A stretch of DNA of 64,000 nucleotides from Polydactylus sextarius (taxonomy: Eukaryota > Chordata > Actinopteri > Polynemidae), in contig CM028920.1 in NCBI GenBank assembly GCA_016801845.1, positions 6,403,001-6,467,000 on the forward strand, given 5' to 3'. Made by a program: the position numbers and the translations under genes. Positions 1 to 12,900 of the stretch are shown in pieces. A model generated the notes under the pieces. That model saw nothing but the letters and a program-made list of their open reading frames with translations, searched no databases and was not told the DNA's origin. How positions within the stretch are numbered: position 1 is the stretch's first letter; each line of letters starts with the position of its first letter.

Positions 1-152
1 GTGTCTTAGATTTGTAGTTTAAGGTTGTTCCATTGCAGCAGTATCAGACAAGCACGCGCACCTGTGGTCAACCAATTACTTAACTGAAATAAAATCCATC
101 ACTTTTTATTTTCTTCATATGTTCAATAAAATCATTAAACTCCCAAACTCAC

Positions 153-329
153 CTTAAAGGCGATGTCATAAAACTCTCCGCTGTTGCTGATGGACGGTCT
201 GCTGGGATAAACCAGTCCGGAGGACGGAGCTGCGGCTGCAGCCAAACCTTTCCCCGACCTCCCGCTGCTTGGTGACGCCTTGGGGCTCTTGGAGGTCCCT
301 TTACCTTTCACTGCCTTCTTCCTTGACAT
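153..329 (-). CDS. rab26: rab26-like small GTPase, first coding exon (partial gene)
   Basis: This exon encodes 59 residues, from the ATG at 329-327 to a GTGAGT donor directly after 153. The protein starts MSRKKAVKGKG and ends GEFYDIAFK. RAB26 proteins begin with MSRKK and carry a long Ser/Pro/Gly/Ala-rich tail before FYD(V/I)AFK, which leads straight into the GTPase P-loop (KVMLVGDS). The P-loop exon would lie to the left, outside the window. An upstream in-frame ATG at 440 would add a Lys/Glu-rich stretch; I prefer 329 because family homology begins there. RAB26 is a Rab GTPase of secretory-granule and synaptic-vesicle maturation and autophagy. The related RAB37 has a different N-terminus. 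The remaining exons cannot be checked here. Confidence 0.85.
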
Positions 330-760
330 GGCTCCGATGACCTGTTCAACTCTGTGTAATTTAACACAGAATAAGGTGTAGGAATAAACGAGATGAGGGT
401 TTTTTTTTTTCTTTCTTTCTTTCTCTTCGGTCTTCTCCACTTTCCTTGTTTGAGTTGCGGTTTAGGCGCGTTAAGGGCGAAAGAAGTTGCACCTAGGAAT
501 CAAATTCATGACTGTGCGTAAAACCTGGGGTGATGACGGTTTCTCAGACAGAAACTGGCAATGAATGGAGACAGCTGTTGTCCCGGTGCTGTAGCTGGGT
601 GACTGTAAATCTGATGTAAACAGCTCTTTCTCCCTGTCTCTCTCTCTCTCCTTCCTCTCTGGTATTGTGAGGTTGGGAGCGCGTGAAGGCATGGTTGTTA
701 CGGTGCGTTCACCGGGAAAATCCACCCTAAAACAGAAATCATATTCTATTTCTCAGACTT
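330..760 (-). promoter_or_regulatory. probable rab26 5' UTR and promoter region
   Basis: This is the stretch directly upstream of the rab26 start on the minus strand. It contains pyrimidine-rich runs (about 400-425 and 625-660) and a few CpG dinucleotides (about 470-480 and 680-710). No convincing TATA box was seen, and the transcription start cannot be placed from sequence. The assignment rests on position only. Confidence 0.35.
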
Positions 761-3179
761 ATCCCGTGGCAGTGATGGTATATTTTTAGTTAGTGATTTC
801 AGATGATGATTGAAAAATATCAATTAACACAAATTTTGGGTTTAAAGATATTTAAAATACACACACAAAAATAACCATTTTCAGGTTGGAACTACTTTGA
901 TTGACAATAGTGCCAGTCGTCACTTTCCAATTTTTTTTTTTTTTTTTTTTAATGTAGATCACATCAGTGCAGTTTAACTCCTCAGAAATGACTGTCTTTT
1001 TTTTTTTTTTTTTTTTTTTATTGCTGAAATTAATGGACATTCAGTTTTAGGGTGTATTTTCTTTTCTTTTAAAGGTGTAGCTTGGTATTGGCACTGATTC
1101 AAACACTAGATCCCTATGATAGGAAGCTTCATATTTTCACATTTCCACATTCATACATCTTATATTATTCATACACCACCCTCTGGGCACATGTATAGCA
1201 GACATGCAGCAGTAAAATGTGGGCTGCATAGAGTAAGTTATGTTAGCATGTGTTCTCACAGTGTGACCCTGCAGGTGCACACATTTTTTACATAGAAGTC
1301 TTTTTTATTATTATTATTCATAGCAGCTCTGAAGCAGAAATAACCTCCATGGGTTATAGGCTAAACCCCACAGGGTGCAGGAAGTGTGACTGAAGCTCAG
1401 TGAAAGACTCCACCTGGTATCAAAGTAATCCAAGACTGAAGCGGACAGGAGAGTTAGGGATGACAACCCTTGCATATATGTTTTTAGAAGACAATGGGAG
1501 AGTGTTAAACTAGGTCAAGGGTACCAAAATAAAAGCACAACTTTTACTGAAAGCAAATATCAAGTCTCATGTGAAAAGTACCATGGTAGCTGTAAATCAA
1601 ACAGCATATCCATTTATATGAATTGCATCTTCTCTGCACCTCTAATTGATATATTTCGATGACTATTTGTGTATATGAAACCTGTCAGTCACAGTGGCAA
1701 ACTCAGATGGAATTAACCAACCAATGCATCAAGGTGGATAATGTTAGCAACCAGCATTTAGCCAATAGAGAGCTAGATTTCTTATCACAATTTGTGTAGA
1801 GTAAACAAAACTAGTCAATGTTGGACTTTCATTAGCAAGCACAACTTTAAGTGAATCCTAACGCTAACTACAAGTTGCTCTCACTGTGGTCACCATATCA
1901 ACTTCATAGAGTGACAGTTGAAATGTCGGTTTTGTTTTTACTTGATTCTACTGCCCCAAAGTGTCCAAAACACTTTCAATGTAGATCTTAATGTTTTGAA
2001 GGAAACATTCTGTGACTTGAAAGCCTCAATAGAGAAGTTGAAACTTTCCTCCTCCTAGTTACAAAAAACAATACACCGCCACCTAGTGGCCATTAGAACA
2101 AGTGCATATTATGGCACTACAACATCAACATGAGGAGGTTGCATCTTTGTACAGAAACAAAAACAAAAGCACAGTTGAGATTTTTGATATGTGGAGCTGT
2201 GGATTTCAGACTAACCAATCTTGGTTGACCTGTACCAACTGTAGGAATGTTATGGTCAAAAAAGGATGTCACTTCCTCTTCCTTTGAATGTATGTTCTTT
2301 CCTCAGCCCATTGAGATGCAACACATGCAGTTTACTGCCCGTGGAACAAAAATGTGAGTTAAGGACATGCATGTGAAAACACCACATGACTCATTCTTTA
2401 GTCTTTTCAATAGATTTTCTCTATACAGATCTACAGTTTTTCCTATGCCAGCAGTGACGATTCAAGCTCTGTGAAGTATTTCAAGTAACTGAAAACATAG
2501 GAAGATCCGTTCACTGCATTGATGACTCATTTGCTGAGAAGTATAGTGTACATGTCCTGTTTTACCCTGTTTCCTTTAATCTTTTCATGTCTACTTTAAT
2601 CTAAAATCTACCTTTTTTGTTCAGACTTTTCCAATAAGGGAACAAAGCAGCAACACGCACAATTTGATTTAACCTATTTTGTTAAAACAGGCATCAATGT
2701 TTGATATTATATCACAGAACAAATAGGGAACACATGAGCTGAACTGTTACTCCGGACAAGAGACAGGCACATGTCCCTGCTGCCTGTTACATAATCAGAG
2801 TGAAGTCTGTAAATTAACAATCAAAGTCACATAAAACTGCAAGAAAGGCTGTGAAAGCAATTCTGCTTGGAAATATATTTGCAGTCCAGAGGTAGGGAAC
2901 ACAGTGAACAAGATGCAGATACATTTGATGAGGAGACTATTAAAAACTGCCATGCTGTGCCAAGTGGTGTACTGTCAAAACCAATGAGCTGCGAAACAAC
3001 AGGAGGAGCGCACACACCCAAATCCAATAATGTTATAATAGAGTTCCTGTCTACAGCAATCCTGATTCTGCAACCTGTTTCTCCATCTATTTATTTGGTA
3101 TAATCCACACTATTAATATTTGGATTTGGATTCAGTAGGTGCTCTCTCTACCTTTAGACTGATCCTCATTAAGTACTAG
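761..3179. other. intergenic, no gene recognised
   Basis: This AT-rich stretch lies between rab26 and the samd9-like gene. It holds two long poly(T) runs (about 930-951 and 997-1019) and an 'acctagtggc' motif near 2090 of the kind found in fish repeats. Short open frames at 2102-2287 and 2867-3103 have no recognisable homology and no splice context. I see no exon. Confidence 0.5.
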
Positions 3180-3660
3180 TGATGAGGTCGAGGCTACATA
3201 TGTTGAAGACCGTGTCAAGACCAAGTTTTGATGGATCAAGACCAAGTCAAGACAGAGTTTTTACTTTTTAAATGCAACCAAGACCAAGTCAAGACTGAGT
3301 CTATGAGAAAGCAAGTCCAAGTTGAGACCAAGAACATAAAATAAGTCCGTTTTAAGAAGGTTAGGAAGGTTATGTGGTTAAGAAAAGCAAATTTTATTGC
3401 TGCAGTCAGCCTGCTCATCTTAGTATATTTGCTCTGTGATTGTACCAGGAACTGAACTGATTTTCTGACATTTAATGAATATGAACAAAAAATATCTTTT
3501 GAAAAAAGCTGGTCTCAAGGTTTCGCGCCTAAATTATGAGTCTGTCTCCTCTCACTGTAGGCCGAGTCAAGCCAAGTCTTTCAACTTCCAAGTCTGGGAC
3601 TAGACTCAAGTACCACAACACTACCAAGCACAAGGCTACTAAGTGGGACTGAACTCAAGC
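3180..3660. repeat. degenerate 'CAAGACCAAGTCAAGAC' interspersed repeat
   Basis: The unit 'aagaccaagt(c/t)aagac' and variants recur imperfectly at about 3216, 3238, 3285, 3320 and 3560, ending with 'accacaacactaccaag'. The pattern resembles a dispersed repeat widespread in teleost genomes. The family was judged by eye and no coding capacity remains. Confidence 0.45.
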
Positions 3661-5804
3661 AACTGAGAATATTGCATCCTATTACCATGAAAAACTCTTT
3701 GGTTATTTATACCATTACCTTTGAACATCTATCTGATGTATTTAACTAAATCTGATATGACTAAAAGCTTCTGTACTTTTCTGCATTCATCCTCTTGTTT
3801 CTGTCAGTAGTGAAACCATCAATAAATATCAGTGTCATTGGCAGCCTCCCATGCCTGAGCCACAACTTTCCTCACTTCACTTTCCTCTTTCCATCATTTT
3901 GATAGAGGTTGGCTTTTGTGTCATGGGTGCAAAGAACTTTGTTTCGTAACTTTACTGGTTTACCAGAGGTTTGGGTCTTGTGGTAAATTGTTATGAGGCC
4001 TTCTCTTGATTGCTGGCAAGGACATACGCCTGCATCACAATGTAAAAGGAGTTTCAGACTGTGCTCTGCAGTCTCTTGGGTTGATTTCCATTTTTTTAGT
4101 GGCGTGCACTTGCATTTTATTGAAATACCCTTGAAATCTCTTTGAGATATTTTTTTTTTTTTTTTTTTTTAAATCCCCATTATCATTTCCATCACCTCCA
4201 TGGTCACCACCTCTTCATCTATCATGCTGACAACTCCATCTCAGTAAAATGGCAAATCTATTCAAATTAAAGTTGAGACTTGGTACTTAAATATGGTATA
4301 TATGGTTTTATTTCAAATTGAATGCATTAAAACACAGAGCCTGAATAATAAGATAACACAGCTACTCAAATACTTATGGTTTTGGTCTCAGGATTTAAAG
4401 AACCAGGTTTTAAAGCAGATATCCTGAAATAATTGCGTGAAATGAGCAAATAAATAATTAGATCTTTTAATGTCTACTTTACTAATGTCTGAGCTAGTCT
4501 ATTTGATCTCTTTCTTTTGGACCACATTCAAAAAATACGAGACACAAGTAGCTGATGTGACTCTGTTCCCATAATCTTAAAGATTTCCACGTGTCTGACT
4601 GGCTAGCTTTAACATTATCAAACAACTTGAGAAGGCCGGGCCACTACAGATTTGGTGAATGTTAAACCTACTGTCCAAAAAACATATACAAAAATAGCTT
4701 TATTCAGGTTCAACAAAACATTTAGGCAGATGATACATCTATTTTTGCTTGATTTGTTTTGACACTTGTGACACTAATTTAGCTGAATGGATCGGATGTT
4801 ACAGAGTTGGACATAAGCATATGTTTTACGAGACAGGGTTATACAATATTACACCACTTTCATCATGATGATAAGCAAGCAAGTTGGATGTAATTTTGTC
4901 AGACACACAGAACACATAGATCCACTGTTTCACCAAGAAACAAATTACTATAGTCTTGTTTTAGTATGAACAGGTGGTTTGTTGATGTGAACACTGATGT
5001 GCTTAGTCTGGTTCTTATAGTCAAAGAAGATTTTTGATTAATTATGTAGAACAGGATTCAAATCATTGATCACAGGGGAAAAAGGGTTGGTTTATTTGCT
5101 TGATAAGACTGAATAAATATATTTCATGGATTACAGCTTCATCTGGTGGCTACTTTTGTTACTACAGCCCAAACAGAGATTGATAAACAGCCATGTGTTC
5201 AGCTATGGAACATTGGTGGGAGAGGAACATAAGAGCCCTCAATATGGAAAGATACAGGCAGTACAGCAGCTTGGGAGGTAAGGGGGCTGCCCTTCTTACA
5301 GATATAGGACGTTCAGTTAACACAAAGTCAGTTTGTTGGAGGCTGATTGAAATTATGATGAATTTGAATTGAATTTTTCATCTCCTAGTTCACCACCTAT
5401 ACAAATTCAAAACAACTTCATTAGATGATGACTTTTGTGCACTTTGTGTTTTGTGAATATGTTATGTGTTCCAATTCTAACAACACACTTAGATTTAGAA
5501 ATACAACAGATATGTTGTGACATTTACATTCTCCCTCAATCCAGAGTAAAAGATCTGGATTGGATTTTTAATTGCAAGATGTTTGACTTTCCACCACAGA
5601 GTTGTTATGTTATTGCAGGTTGAATACAGTAAAATACAGCCAAGCAGATTCTGGAAACCAGTAAACCAGATGTGTTTACACCACAATAATATGCTCAATA
5701 GTGCAAACTTATATACATTTAAGATGCTGGCAAAATGCTTCTGCAAGAGAGGATCATTTCATACTTAAGCACTCGTTCAGTCAAGACAAAGACAAAGATG
5801 CAGT
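3661..5804. other. intergenic, no gene recognised
   Basis: AT-rich sequence with a poly(T) run at about 4150-4170. The overlapping open frames at 5435-5768 on both strands are short and lack homology. Nothing here is annotated as coding. Confidence 0.45.
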
Positions 5805-6030
5805 CTAGACAAATTTATTTATACAGCACATTTTAAAAACAACAACAGCTGACCGAAATGTTGTACAATTTAAAAACATCAACAGTAAGTAGTATAGTAA
5901 TAGTAATAGTAATAGTAAGTAATAGTAGTAAAAGTAAGAAAACAATATAGTAATGATAAAATCAAAAACATAACAATAATAAAACAATAAAAGTAAAGTA
6001 GTAAATAAAAGCTCAGTCAACATATAGTCT
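5805..6030. repeat. fish repeat tail with 'tttatttatacagcac' plus TAG/AAT microsatellite
   Basis: The stretch 'aaatttatttatacagcacattttaaaaacaacaacagctgacc' followed by 'tgttgtacaattta' resembles a common teleost interspersed repeat tail. An imperfect (AGT/AAT)n tract from about 5885 follows. The 72-residue minus-strand frame across it is a low-complexity translation and is not a gene. The element family is uncertain. Confidence 0.45.
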
Positions 6031-6980
6031 TGTGTATTAACAGAATATCATATCATCATGACATCATCAAATGTATACATGCACATATGTGAATATAGTT
6101 TCAAATAGAATATAATTTCAAATCAAAACTACACTCATTTCACACTTAAAAAGTATCCAAGTAAAAGTCCAGCAAATGTCAAAAATAAACATCAAACACA
6201 AAGTATGAAAATATTATTTGTGACTGAGCAGAGATAAACATGGCATTACACCATAAAATAAAACCTTATTTTCATGTGAGCATGCAAAACTGTGTTTTCC
6301 CATCAATGGGGTCTTGGCCAAAATCTAGTATACATAGGTTATAAGTCATTAAAATATTCTTTTCTCAGTAGCAATTATAATAAATTGCACACTTTAAAAA
6401 AAAAATCATTCAACAATGTCAGCGACAGACCGAGCTGAACTAAAGCTAGGTTCTCCTATGTGGCCAGCGAATAATGGAATAATGTTTCTTAGATGTATGG
6501 ACACTTTTCCAAAACTCTTTAAATGACAATACAATATAACAATACAAAACTAAACAAAAAAAAAAATAAAATAAAATAAGAAGATAAAATAAGATCAAAA
6601 GATCAAATAAACAGTGTTTCTTCACACTGTAATAACGTACTCCAAAAATGATTAAAATTCCAAATTATTTCCACCACAAGAAACACAAAACTACTCAGGC
6701 AAGCCACAGCTGCTCAGCCAGAATATGAGTGTCCTTTAAGACTGATCAGTTTCATTGTTGTGAAATATACTATAATGCAACTACAGACAAACAATACACC
6801 CCATGAGAGAAAACCTCTTTTTTTTTCCTGACAAATTACCTTTGGTGTAGAAGTTTATAAACATGGGTATTTGTACATAGTTTTATAAAACAAGCTCATA
6901 ATCATCATGAAACAGCTTATTTTTATGTGGAAATTGGTTATGTAGTTCATGCTTTTGAGGCATCTGGAAGTTAAATGTAC
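6031..6980 (-). other. probable 3' UTR / downstream flank of samd9-like gene
   Basis: This lies directly downstream of the samd9-like stop codon. It is AT-rich with A runs at about 6396-6406 and 6558-6572. I found no unambiguous AATAAA close to the stop on the minus strand, so the 3' end is not fixed. Confidence 0.3.
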
Positions 6981-9900
6981 TCAATGGTCATTTTCATACT
7001 TTATATCATAAGCCACAGGACCCTCCATAGTGAATCCTAGGTAGAAGGATACAGTTTCCTGACTGCATCCGCTGCGGATATCACCCAAGTAAATAGGACG
7101 CACTGGAATTTTCAGGTTACCACCATAGTTGACATAAATTTCACCATTTTCTGATTTCCCTTTAATCCTCAATAGCTTCTCCTGTATTTCTGGCTCATTC
7201 CATGCCGCACCACTCTGCCAAAGATGGTGAGATTTACGTGACACACTACTTTGACGACTGAGAGAATCTTCCTTCTTTGAAACTCTGATCAAAATCTGAT
7301 CAAGTTTCGCTTTGGACACTATTCGCTTGAGTCCATTGGATTTTCCAAGGAAGAAATGAGCAATAGTGCTTCGTGCTGGAAACATGTAAGAGAAGCGATG
7401 CTGAAAAGATTTCCTGGCTGATGTGACATATATGCTGATATGTTTATATATTGCAGAATTTTCAAGCTTTCGATCTCGCGTAGGCCACATGAGCAGCATG
7501 GAGAGGTAGTACATCTCTGTCACTTTTGAATGTGTACCCTCCTTTTGCAGTTGTTCATTCAGAAGATCAACCAAGTCATCATATCTTTTCAGCAATGTAG
7601 AAGAGGGCTTGATGCTGTGCAGAACAATATTTGCCAAGATGAAGTTTACTGTATCTGTAACATTTCTTCTGGCTGAGTTGTCAAATATAAATTGCCATTT
7701 TTTGACAATGCGCTCCATCTCCGTCCCACTTTTGTCATTCAAACACTGCAGAAGTCCAGCAAATGAGTCTGCTCTCTTTAGTTCCAGATGGCACCTTTGG
7801 TCCATTATAGTCTGATGGAGACTCAGTTTGGGTTTACTGGCTGTTTCAGATGCCTCCTCCTCTTTTGAACTACTGAAAATTTGAATGTACTTTCTGAAGG
7901 ACTCAGAAATCTTTTGTTTGCTTCTTTCATCAGTTATCTCCCTTTCCTGTGATCTAGGCTTTAGGTATTGGAAGTAAGTCTCAAAAAAATTGAAAATTTC
8001 TTTCAGTCTTGGCTTTATGGATTTCAAAAATTTCTCATGGTCTGCCAGGACATCCACAAACTGCTCATTGGTTGGGTTGCTGTGATCATGTAATCCTCTG
8101 GCTGGGTGGTTATCCCTGAGAAACTGTAGCATTTTATCTTGTTTATGTCTGTCACTGATATCAAAAACAGGCAGCTTTTTAATGAGGTCAAGAAGGATCA
8201 TCATGACCTCTGCCTCTCCAACATACCCTGATGTATTGTAGGACTTTGGCTTCTTTTTTGTGTGTAGATCAAGCAGATCATCTACATGTTCATCTTTCTT
8301 GGCTAGCTCCTGTGAATCTTGGAATGCCTTTACAGCTTTGAATCCTAATGTAAGGCATTGGTCAAGTGCTTCAGGAGTAAGATACTCTGAATCATCAATT
8401 TCCTTTTTGAGGTGGCTCTTGTACACTTGTCCAACTGTGTCTGCAATGTAGGAATTTGACTTTTTCCTTTGTGCATCCAATGCCCACTTGAGGGCAGATG
8501 TAAAGTTTTTATCTTTCAAGCAGAAATATCTTGCCAGTGCTTGTGGTAGTGTTGCATTTCTGTCAAACCTCTCTGTGGCTTTCTCTAAGACTTCTTTGAT
8601 TTTGTCAGCTCCTTCTGCCTCATGTATGTCTTCAATCAATGGAGAAAACAGTGTATTTTTGTCATCGCCCTGCACTTTTCTTTGACGGGTTATTAGCATG
8701 GTAAGGATGTTTTGATCAAGGAAATCTTTTCCCATGCATGATTTGTATAGTTTGTCACAATGCAAAATATTAATGGTTATCTCAGCCAGAGAAAGTTGGT
8801 ATTTCTCTGTCAGAAATTCAAGACACTTCTTAGCGATCATTTGGTGTAAGAATCGTACTGCTTGATAGGTACCATGCTCTTCAATGGTGAAAGTTATCAT
8901 CAGTGTGGAATAGGGACTCATTTTATCTCCGAGAGTTTCTTGTTTCCACAGAGGATTCCTAATCCCCAGTAGCTCTTCACACAAAGAGAGTGACATGTAG
9001 GATCCATTGACATAGCTGTTTAGCAAAGCTAGGAAGGAAATAAGTCTACCTTGTTGTGTAGTGGCATCAAGATCTTTAATGATGTTGCTCACTAGATTTG
9101 TGATGTAAGCCTCACTGAAGTTATTTGTCATGATCATGAAGGCATAGAAAGTCTCTGGCTTTTCATGGTCATTCTTGAGGTGCTGAAGTTTCTCAGAAAA
9201 CAGACTCTGCTCTTTGATTGACAACTTGTTGGTGATGAACACATTTGCAATGCGGCTATTGGTGGAGTTCTCCTCAGGAAACTGGGTTCTTTCACAGTTT
9301 AGTATGATTACCATTAGGCTATTATATTGTCTCCTACAACTGTTGAGGATACACTGCTTGAGGTCATCTACATCAACCCAGTTGTCTACCAAGAGGAGAA
9401 CGGGTGTATATCCTGACTGCTCTTGTTTTCCATATGTCAGCAGCATTGTGACTTGAGCTGCAATTTCATTATTTGTTGCCATGTTGTTTTTAACGACAGC
9501 ACATCTGAATTTATGCCTCAAGCTCCAAAGAATATGCATTGCTAAAGTTGTCCCTCCACATCCAGGATGATGGAAGAGATTGATCATAACACATGTGGAC
9601 GTGTAGCCTTCCACTGGGGTGATCAGGTCGTATAGCTCATTGAACTTGTCTCGTTTGATAAATGGCGCGTTACCCTTCTCAGAAAGGTAAAAGTTCCACC
9701 ATGAGACTTGACCTCCTCTGTAAAAGTCTTCTTCTGTTTTCTTTTTGAACATCTGAAAGGAATCCTTTGTTTCAATTTCAGTGTTCTGACATTCATTTTC
9801 ACACAAGACGTCCAAAACAGTCATAAGCTCCTCATCTTTTTTTGCTAGCAGGATGGAGCTTGAGCCTGTGGATGGCAAGAACCTCATGGAAGATTGTGTT

Positions 9901-12900
9901 TGAGGTCCTTTAAGTTTTTTGATGGTGCTTGATATTTCATTTAGAGTCAGTTCATAGATGCATTTACTGGTGATGTCCTCCTTACAGCGACACTCAATCA
10001 GCCGCTGCCAGTGCCCGAATACGTCGGAGTCTTTGCATATACACAGGATATTGTCAACTCCTTCAAGTGTGCGATAGATTGCACAGAAAGTCTCCAAAAT
10101 AGGGCTTGATATGTCAGTTACCGGTGAGTGAAGAATGAATACCAGGAGTCTGTCTTTAGAAAGCAAATCTGGGTTGCAAAGGAAAGACACCATGTTGTTT
10201 ACATCGCCAGAGCGTTTTTTAAGCCATTCGCTCTGTGTTAGTGGCTTTTCTGTCTCTCCCTCTTCATTGATGCGTCCATTGCAGAAAATCCAACTTGTTT
10301 GCTTAAACAAATTCAGTTTTCCAATTATTGCAGTTATGCTGTCTTGGGTGGTGTACATGTATGGGTAGTGCAGATTGGCTGTACGATCTCTTCTGTAAAA
10401 ACTGCAAGTTCCATTAACATTAGACTCTGGATCAAAATCAAGGACTGCAAACAACTTAACCTCTGTTAGAAAACCCAAGTGTTCTAGCTGACTTGAGTCA
10501 CACTTGTCTGTGACAACAATAACCTGAAGGGAACTCTCAAATGCATCTCTTCCACAAGTTATCAGTTGTTTTAACCTTTGGCCCTGGTGTCCTTGAGACA
10601 GTGGTTTTTCTTTCTTTTCCTCCACAGTCTTTCGTGCTGAAGCCCAATGCTGGACTTTATCAGACAAATCCTTTATCTTCTCTTGGACTAGTCGAGGATT
10701 TGGATCAGCTAAAATGTTGATTGATCTCAGACCATCCCGCACGAAAAGACATTCAGTTTTACATTGCTGCTTTTCCTCTGTTGGTGAAATATGCAATAAT
10801 GTATAGAAAATATTCTGTTGTGTCTCTGAATATGTTGGAACTACATCAACCTCAATAACCCATTTGTTTGAAGTTGTCCCATCTTGAGAGAGAACTTGAA
10901 TAAAATTTGGAGGCCTTATGCACATTCTGGCAGCATTTACATGCTGTGCTTCAAAGTATTTACTCAGACATGATTCAAATGCCTCATGGTATGTAGTGAA
11001 AGAGGTGATCGTATGTCCCACCACTTCACCATGTCCCTGTCCTGACTGGATGATTACTCCAAGATGAATTGTACCATTGGTTCGTGAATTCATGCAGCTT
11101 GCAGCAAAACAAAATACTTCTTTTGTGAATTCGTAAAGGATCTCTCTTTCACTGGCTTCATCTGCACTAGGAAGAAGTTGATACTCATGCACAGGGTCAA
11201 GGAGATTACTTGGACCGGCTACAGGAGGAAGAATGTCATTTTGTGTGTAGAAGATGTTGCAGCTGCTTTTGTCAAAGGGCCGGATGCGACACATTTGCCT
11301 CTTAAATTGCAGAGATGTTGCACAGTCAGTCATTTCAGTGAATAACTGTTTGTCATCTTTTGTTGTCTGATCTATTACAGATCTTATTCTGTTTCTTGCT
11401 ATCTTCAACATCTCTACTGTGGAACTTAGACTCTGAATTCCTGAATCTGATGACACTGTTTCAGTTTCCATAAAGTCATCCATATTTCCTGAGACAACCT
11501 GCATTTTTGAACTTGGTTCATAAATCACTACATGCTTTCTGAACTTTTCAACCTGTCGTATGATTTGTATTGCAGGAGCTGGTGGAACGCCTAAGTCTAA
11601 CAAGTCCTGTCTCTCAAAGGACACCAAACATCCTCCTGACAACTCTTTGTCATACAGATTTTGTGCAATTTGTGGTGCTACTCTAAGTCTAACGATCAGC
11701 CAGTCTTTTACATGCTCTTTGGTCCAGTCTTCAATCAGTGGTGGGAATTTGAGGTCACCCGGTTCCTGTACATGAAATGGTAAAATAAGATGAAAACCAA
11801 TATTTTGACAGCAAATCCTTTCAACCAGAGACTGCTATAATTAAGATAAAAAAGTTGAAACATACTGTTTTTGCCTGGGAAACACCAACAGGAGACTGTG
11901 TTGCAACTCGTATGACATCCCTAAATAGAGAAAATAAAAAACACAAGACTTAATACCAAATTATAATGCTCCTCAAAAACAGCTTTTTTACTTAACATAC
12001 CGTAGACTGGTATTTACAGAAGCCAGTGCAATAGTCAGTATAATAATTGTATAGCTGCTAACATAGAAAATTTGTTTCAGTTGTGTGATAATAGACGCCA
12101 CTGTGTCAATGTGAAACTATTCATTTAAATGTAGAGATTTTGGTTTATTGTAGTTAAAGCTACAATGTGTAATTTTTCAGGTTGTCTATTCAAAAAATAT
12201 GTTTTTTCATTCATAACTATGATCTTAGTAGCAATTACCTCCAACAACAAGTTGATATATTCTGTAGGTTCTAAATTTTCAATTGATATAAACATAGAGC
12301 AACCCACACAACACAGATCGCCATGTTACGCTGCCATATTCATACTACTGGCACTGACAGGGGACAACAAAAGGTAAATATTTTTTTGCAATTTTATGTT
12401 CAATATCACTGCTATGTGGATGACACACAGCTGTATCTTTCTGCTACACCAAGCACCTCCTGTGCCTTGGCTAAGCTACTTAGCTGTCATTGACAAAAAT
12501 AAACCCTGGATGGCTAGCAATTTCTTCCAGCTCAATGACAGCAAGACCGAAGTGATTTAATTCGGTCTCCAAGTGCTGTCACTAGTCTGAGTAATGCTCT
12601 TGGCCCCTTGTCTGCAAATATACACAGTGTAGTCATAAACCTTGGTGTCATGTTGGATAGCTGTCTGAATTTTACCTGTAAAGTACAGAATTGATTTTAA
12701 AATCTTAATCTTTAGTCTCTTTGCTCGTGGGTTTTGCTCCATCCTACATTAACTGAGCTTTTATCTCCATATTCCACTCCTAGGTCTCTCAGGTCATCCT
12801 CCCAAAATCTTCTTGCTCTTCCTCTCCTGCCTCAAGACCAAAGGGGACTTGGTTTTCTCAGTAGTTGCCCCCACACTCTGGAATTCTCTCCCCCACGTAT

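Noticed and set aside
153..329. Alternative naming as rab37
   Set aside because: The N-terminus begins MSRKK and ends FYDIAFK, as in RAB26; RAB37 has a different N-terminal tail.
5805..6023. 72-residue Leu/Tyr-rich minus-strand frame resembling a membrane peptide
   Set aside because: It is produced by an (AAT/AGT)n tract and repeat tail and is low complexity.
6981..11642. SAMD9-like gene as a single-exon protein starting at 11642
   Set aside because: The start codon there is TTG inside the SAM domain, and the reading frame continues upstream through good splice sites.
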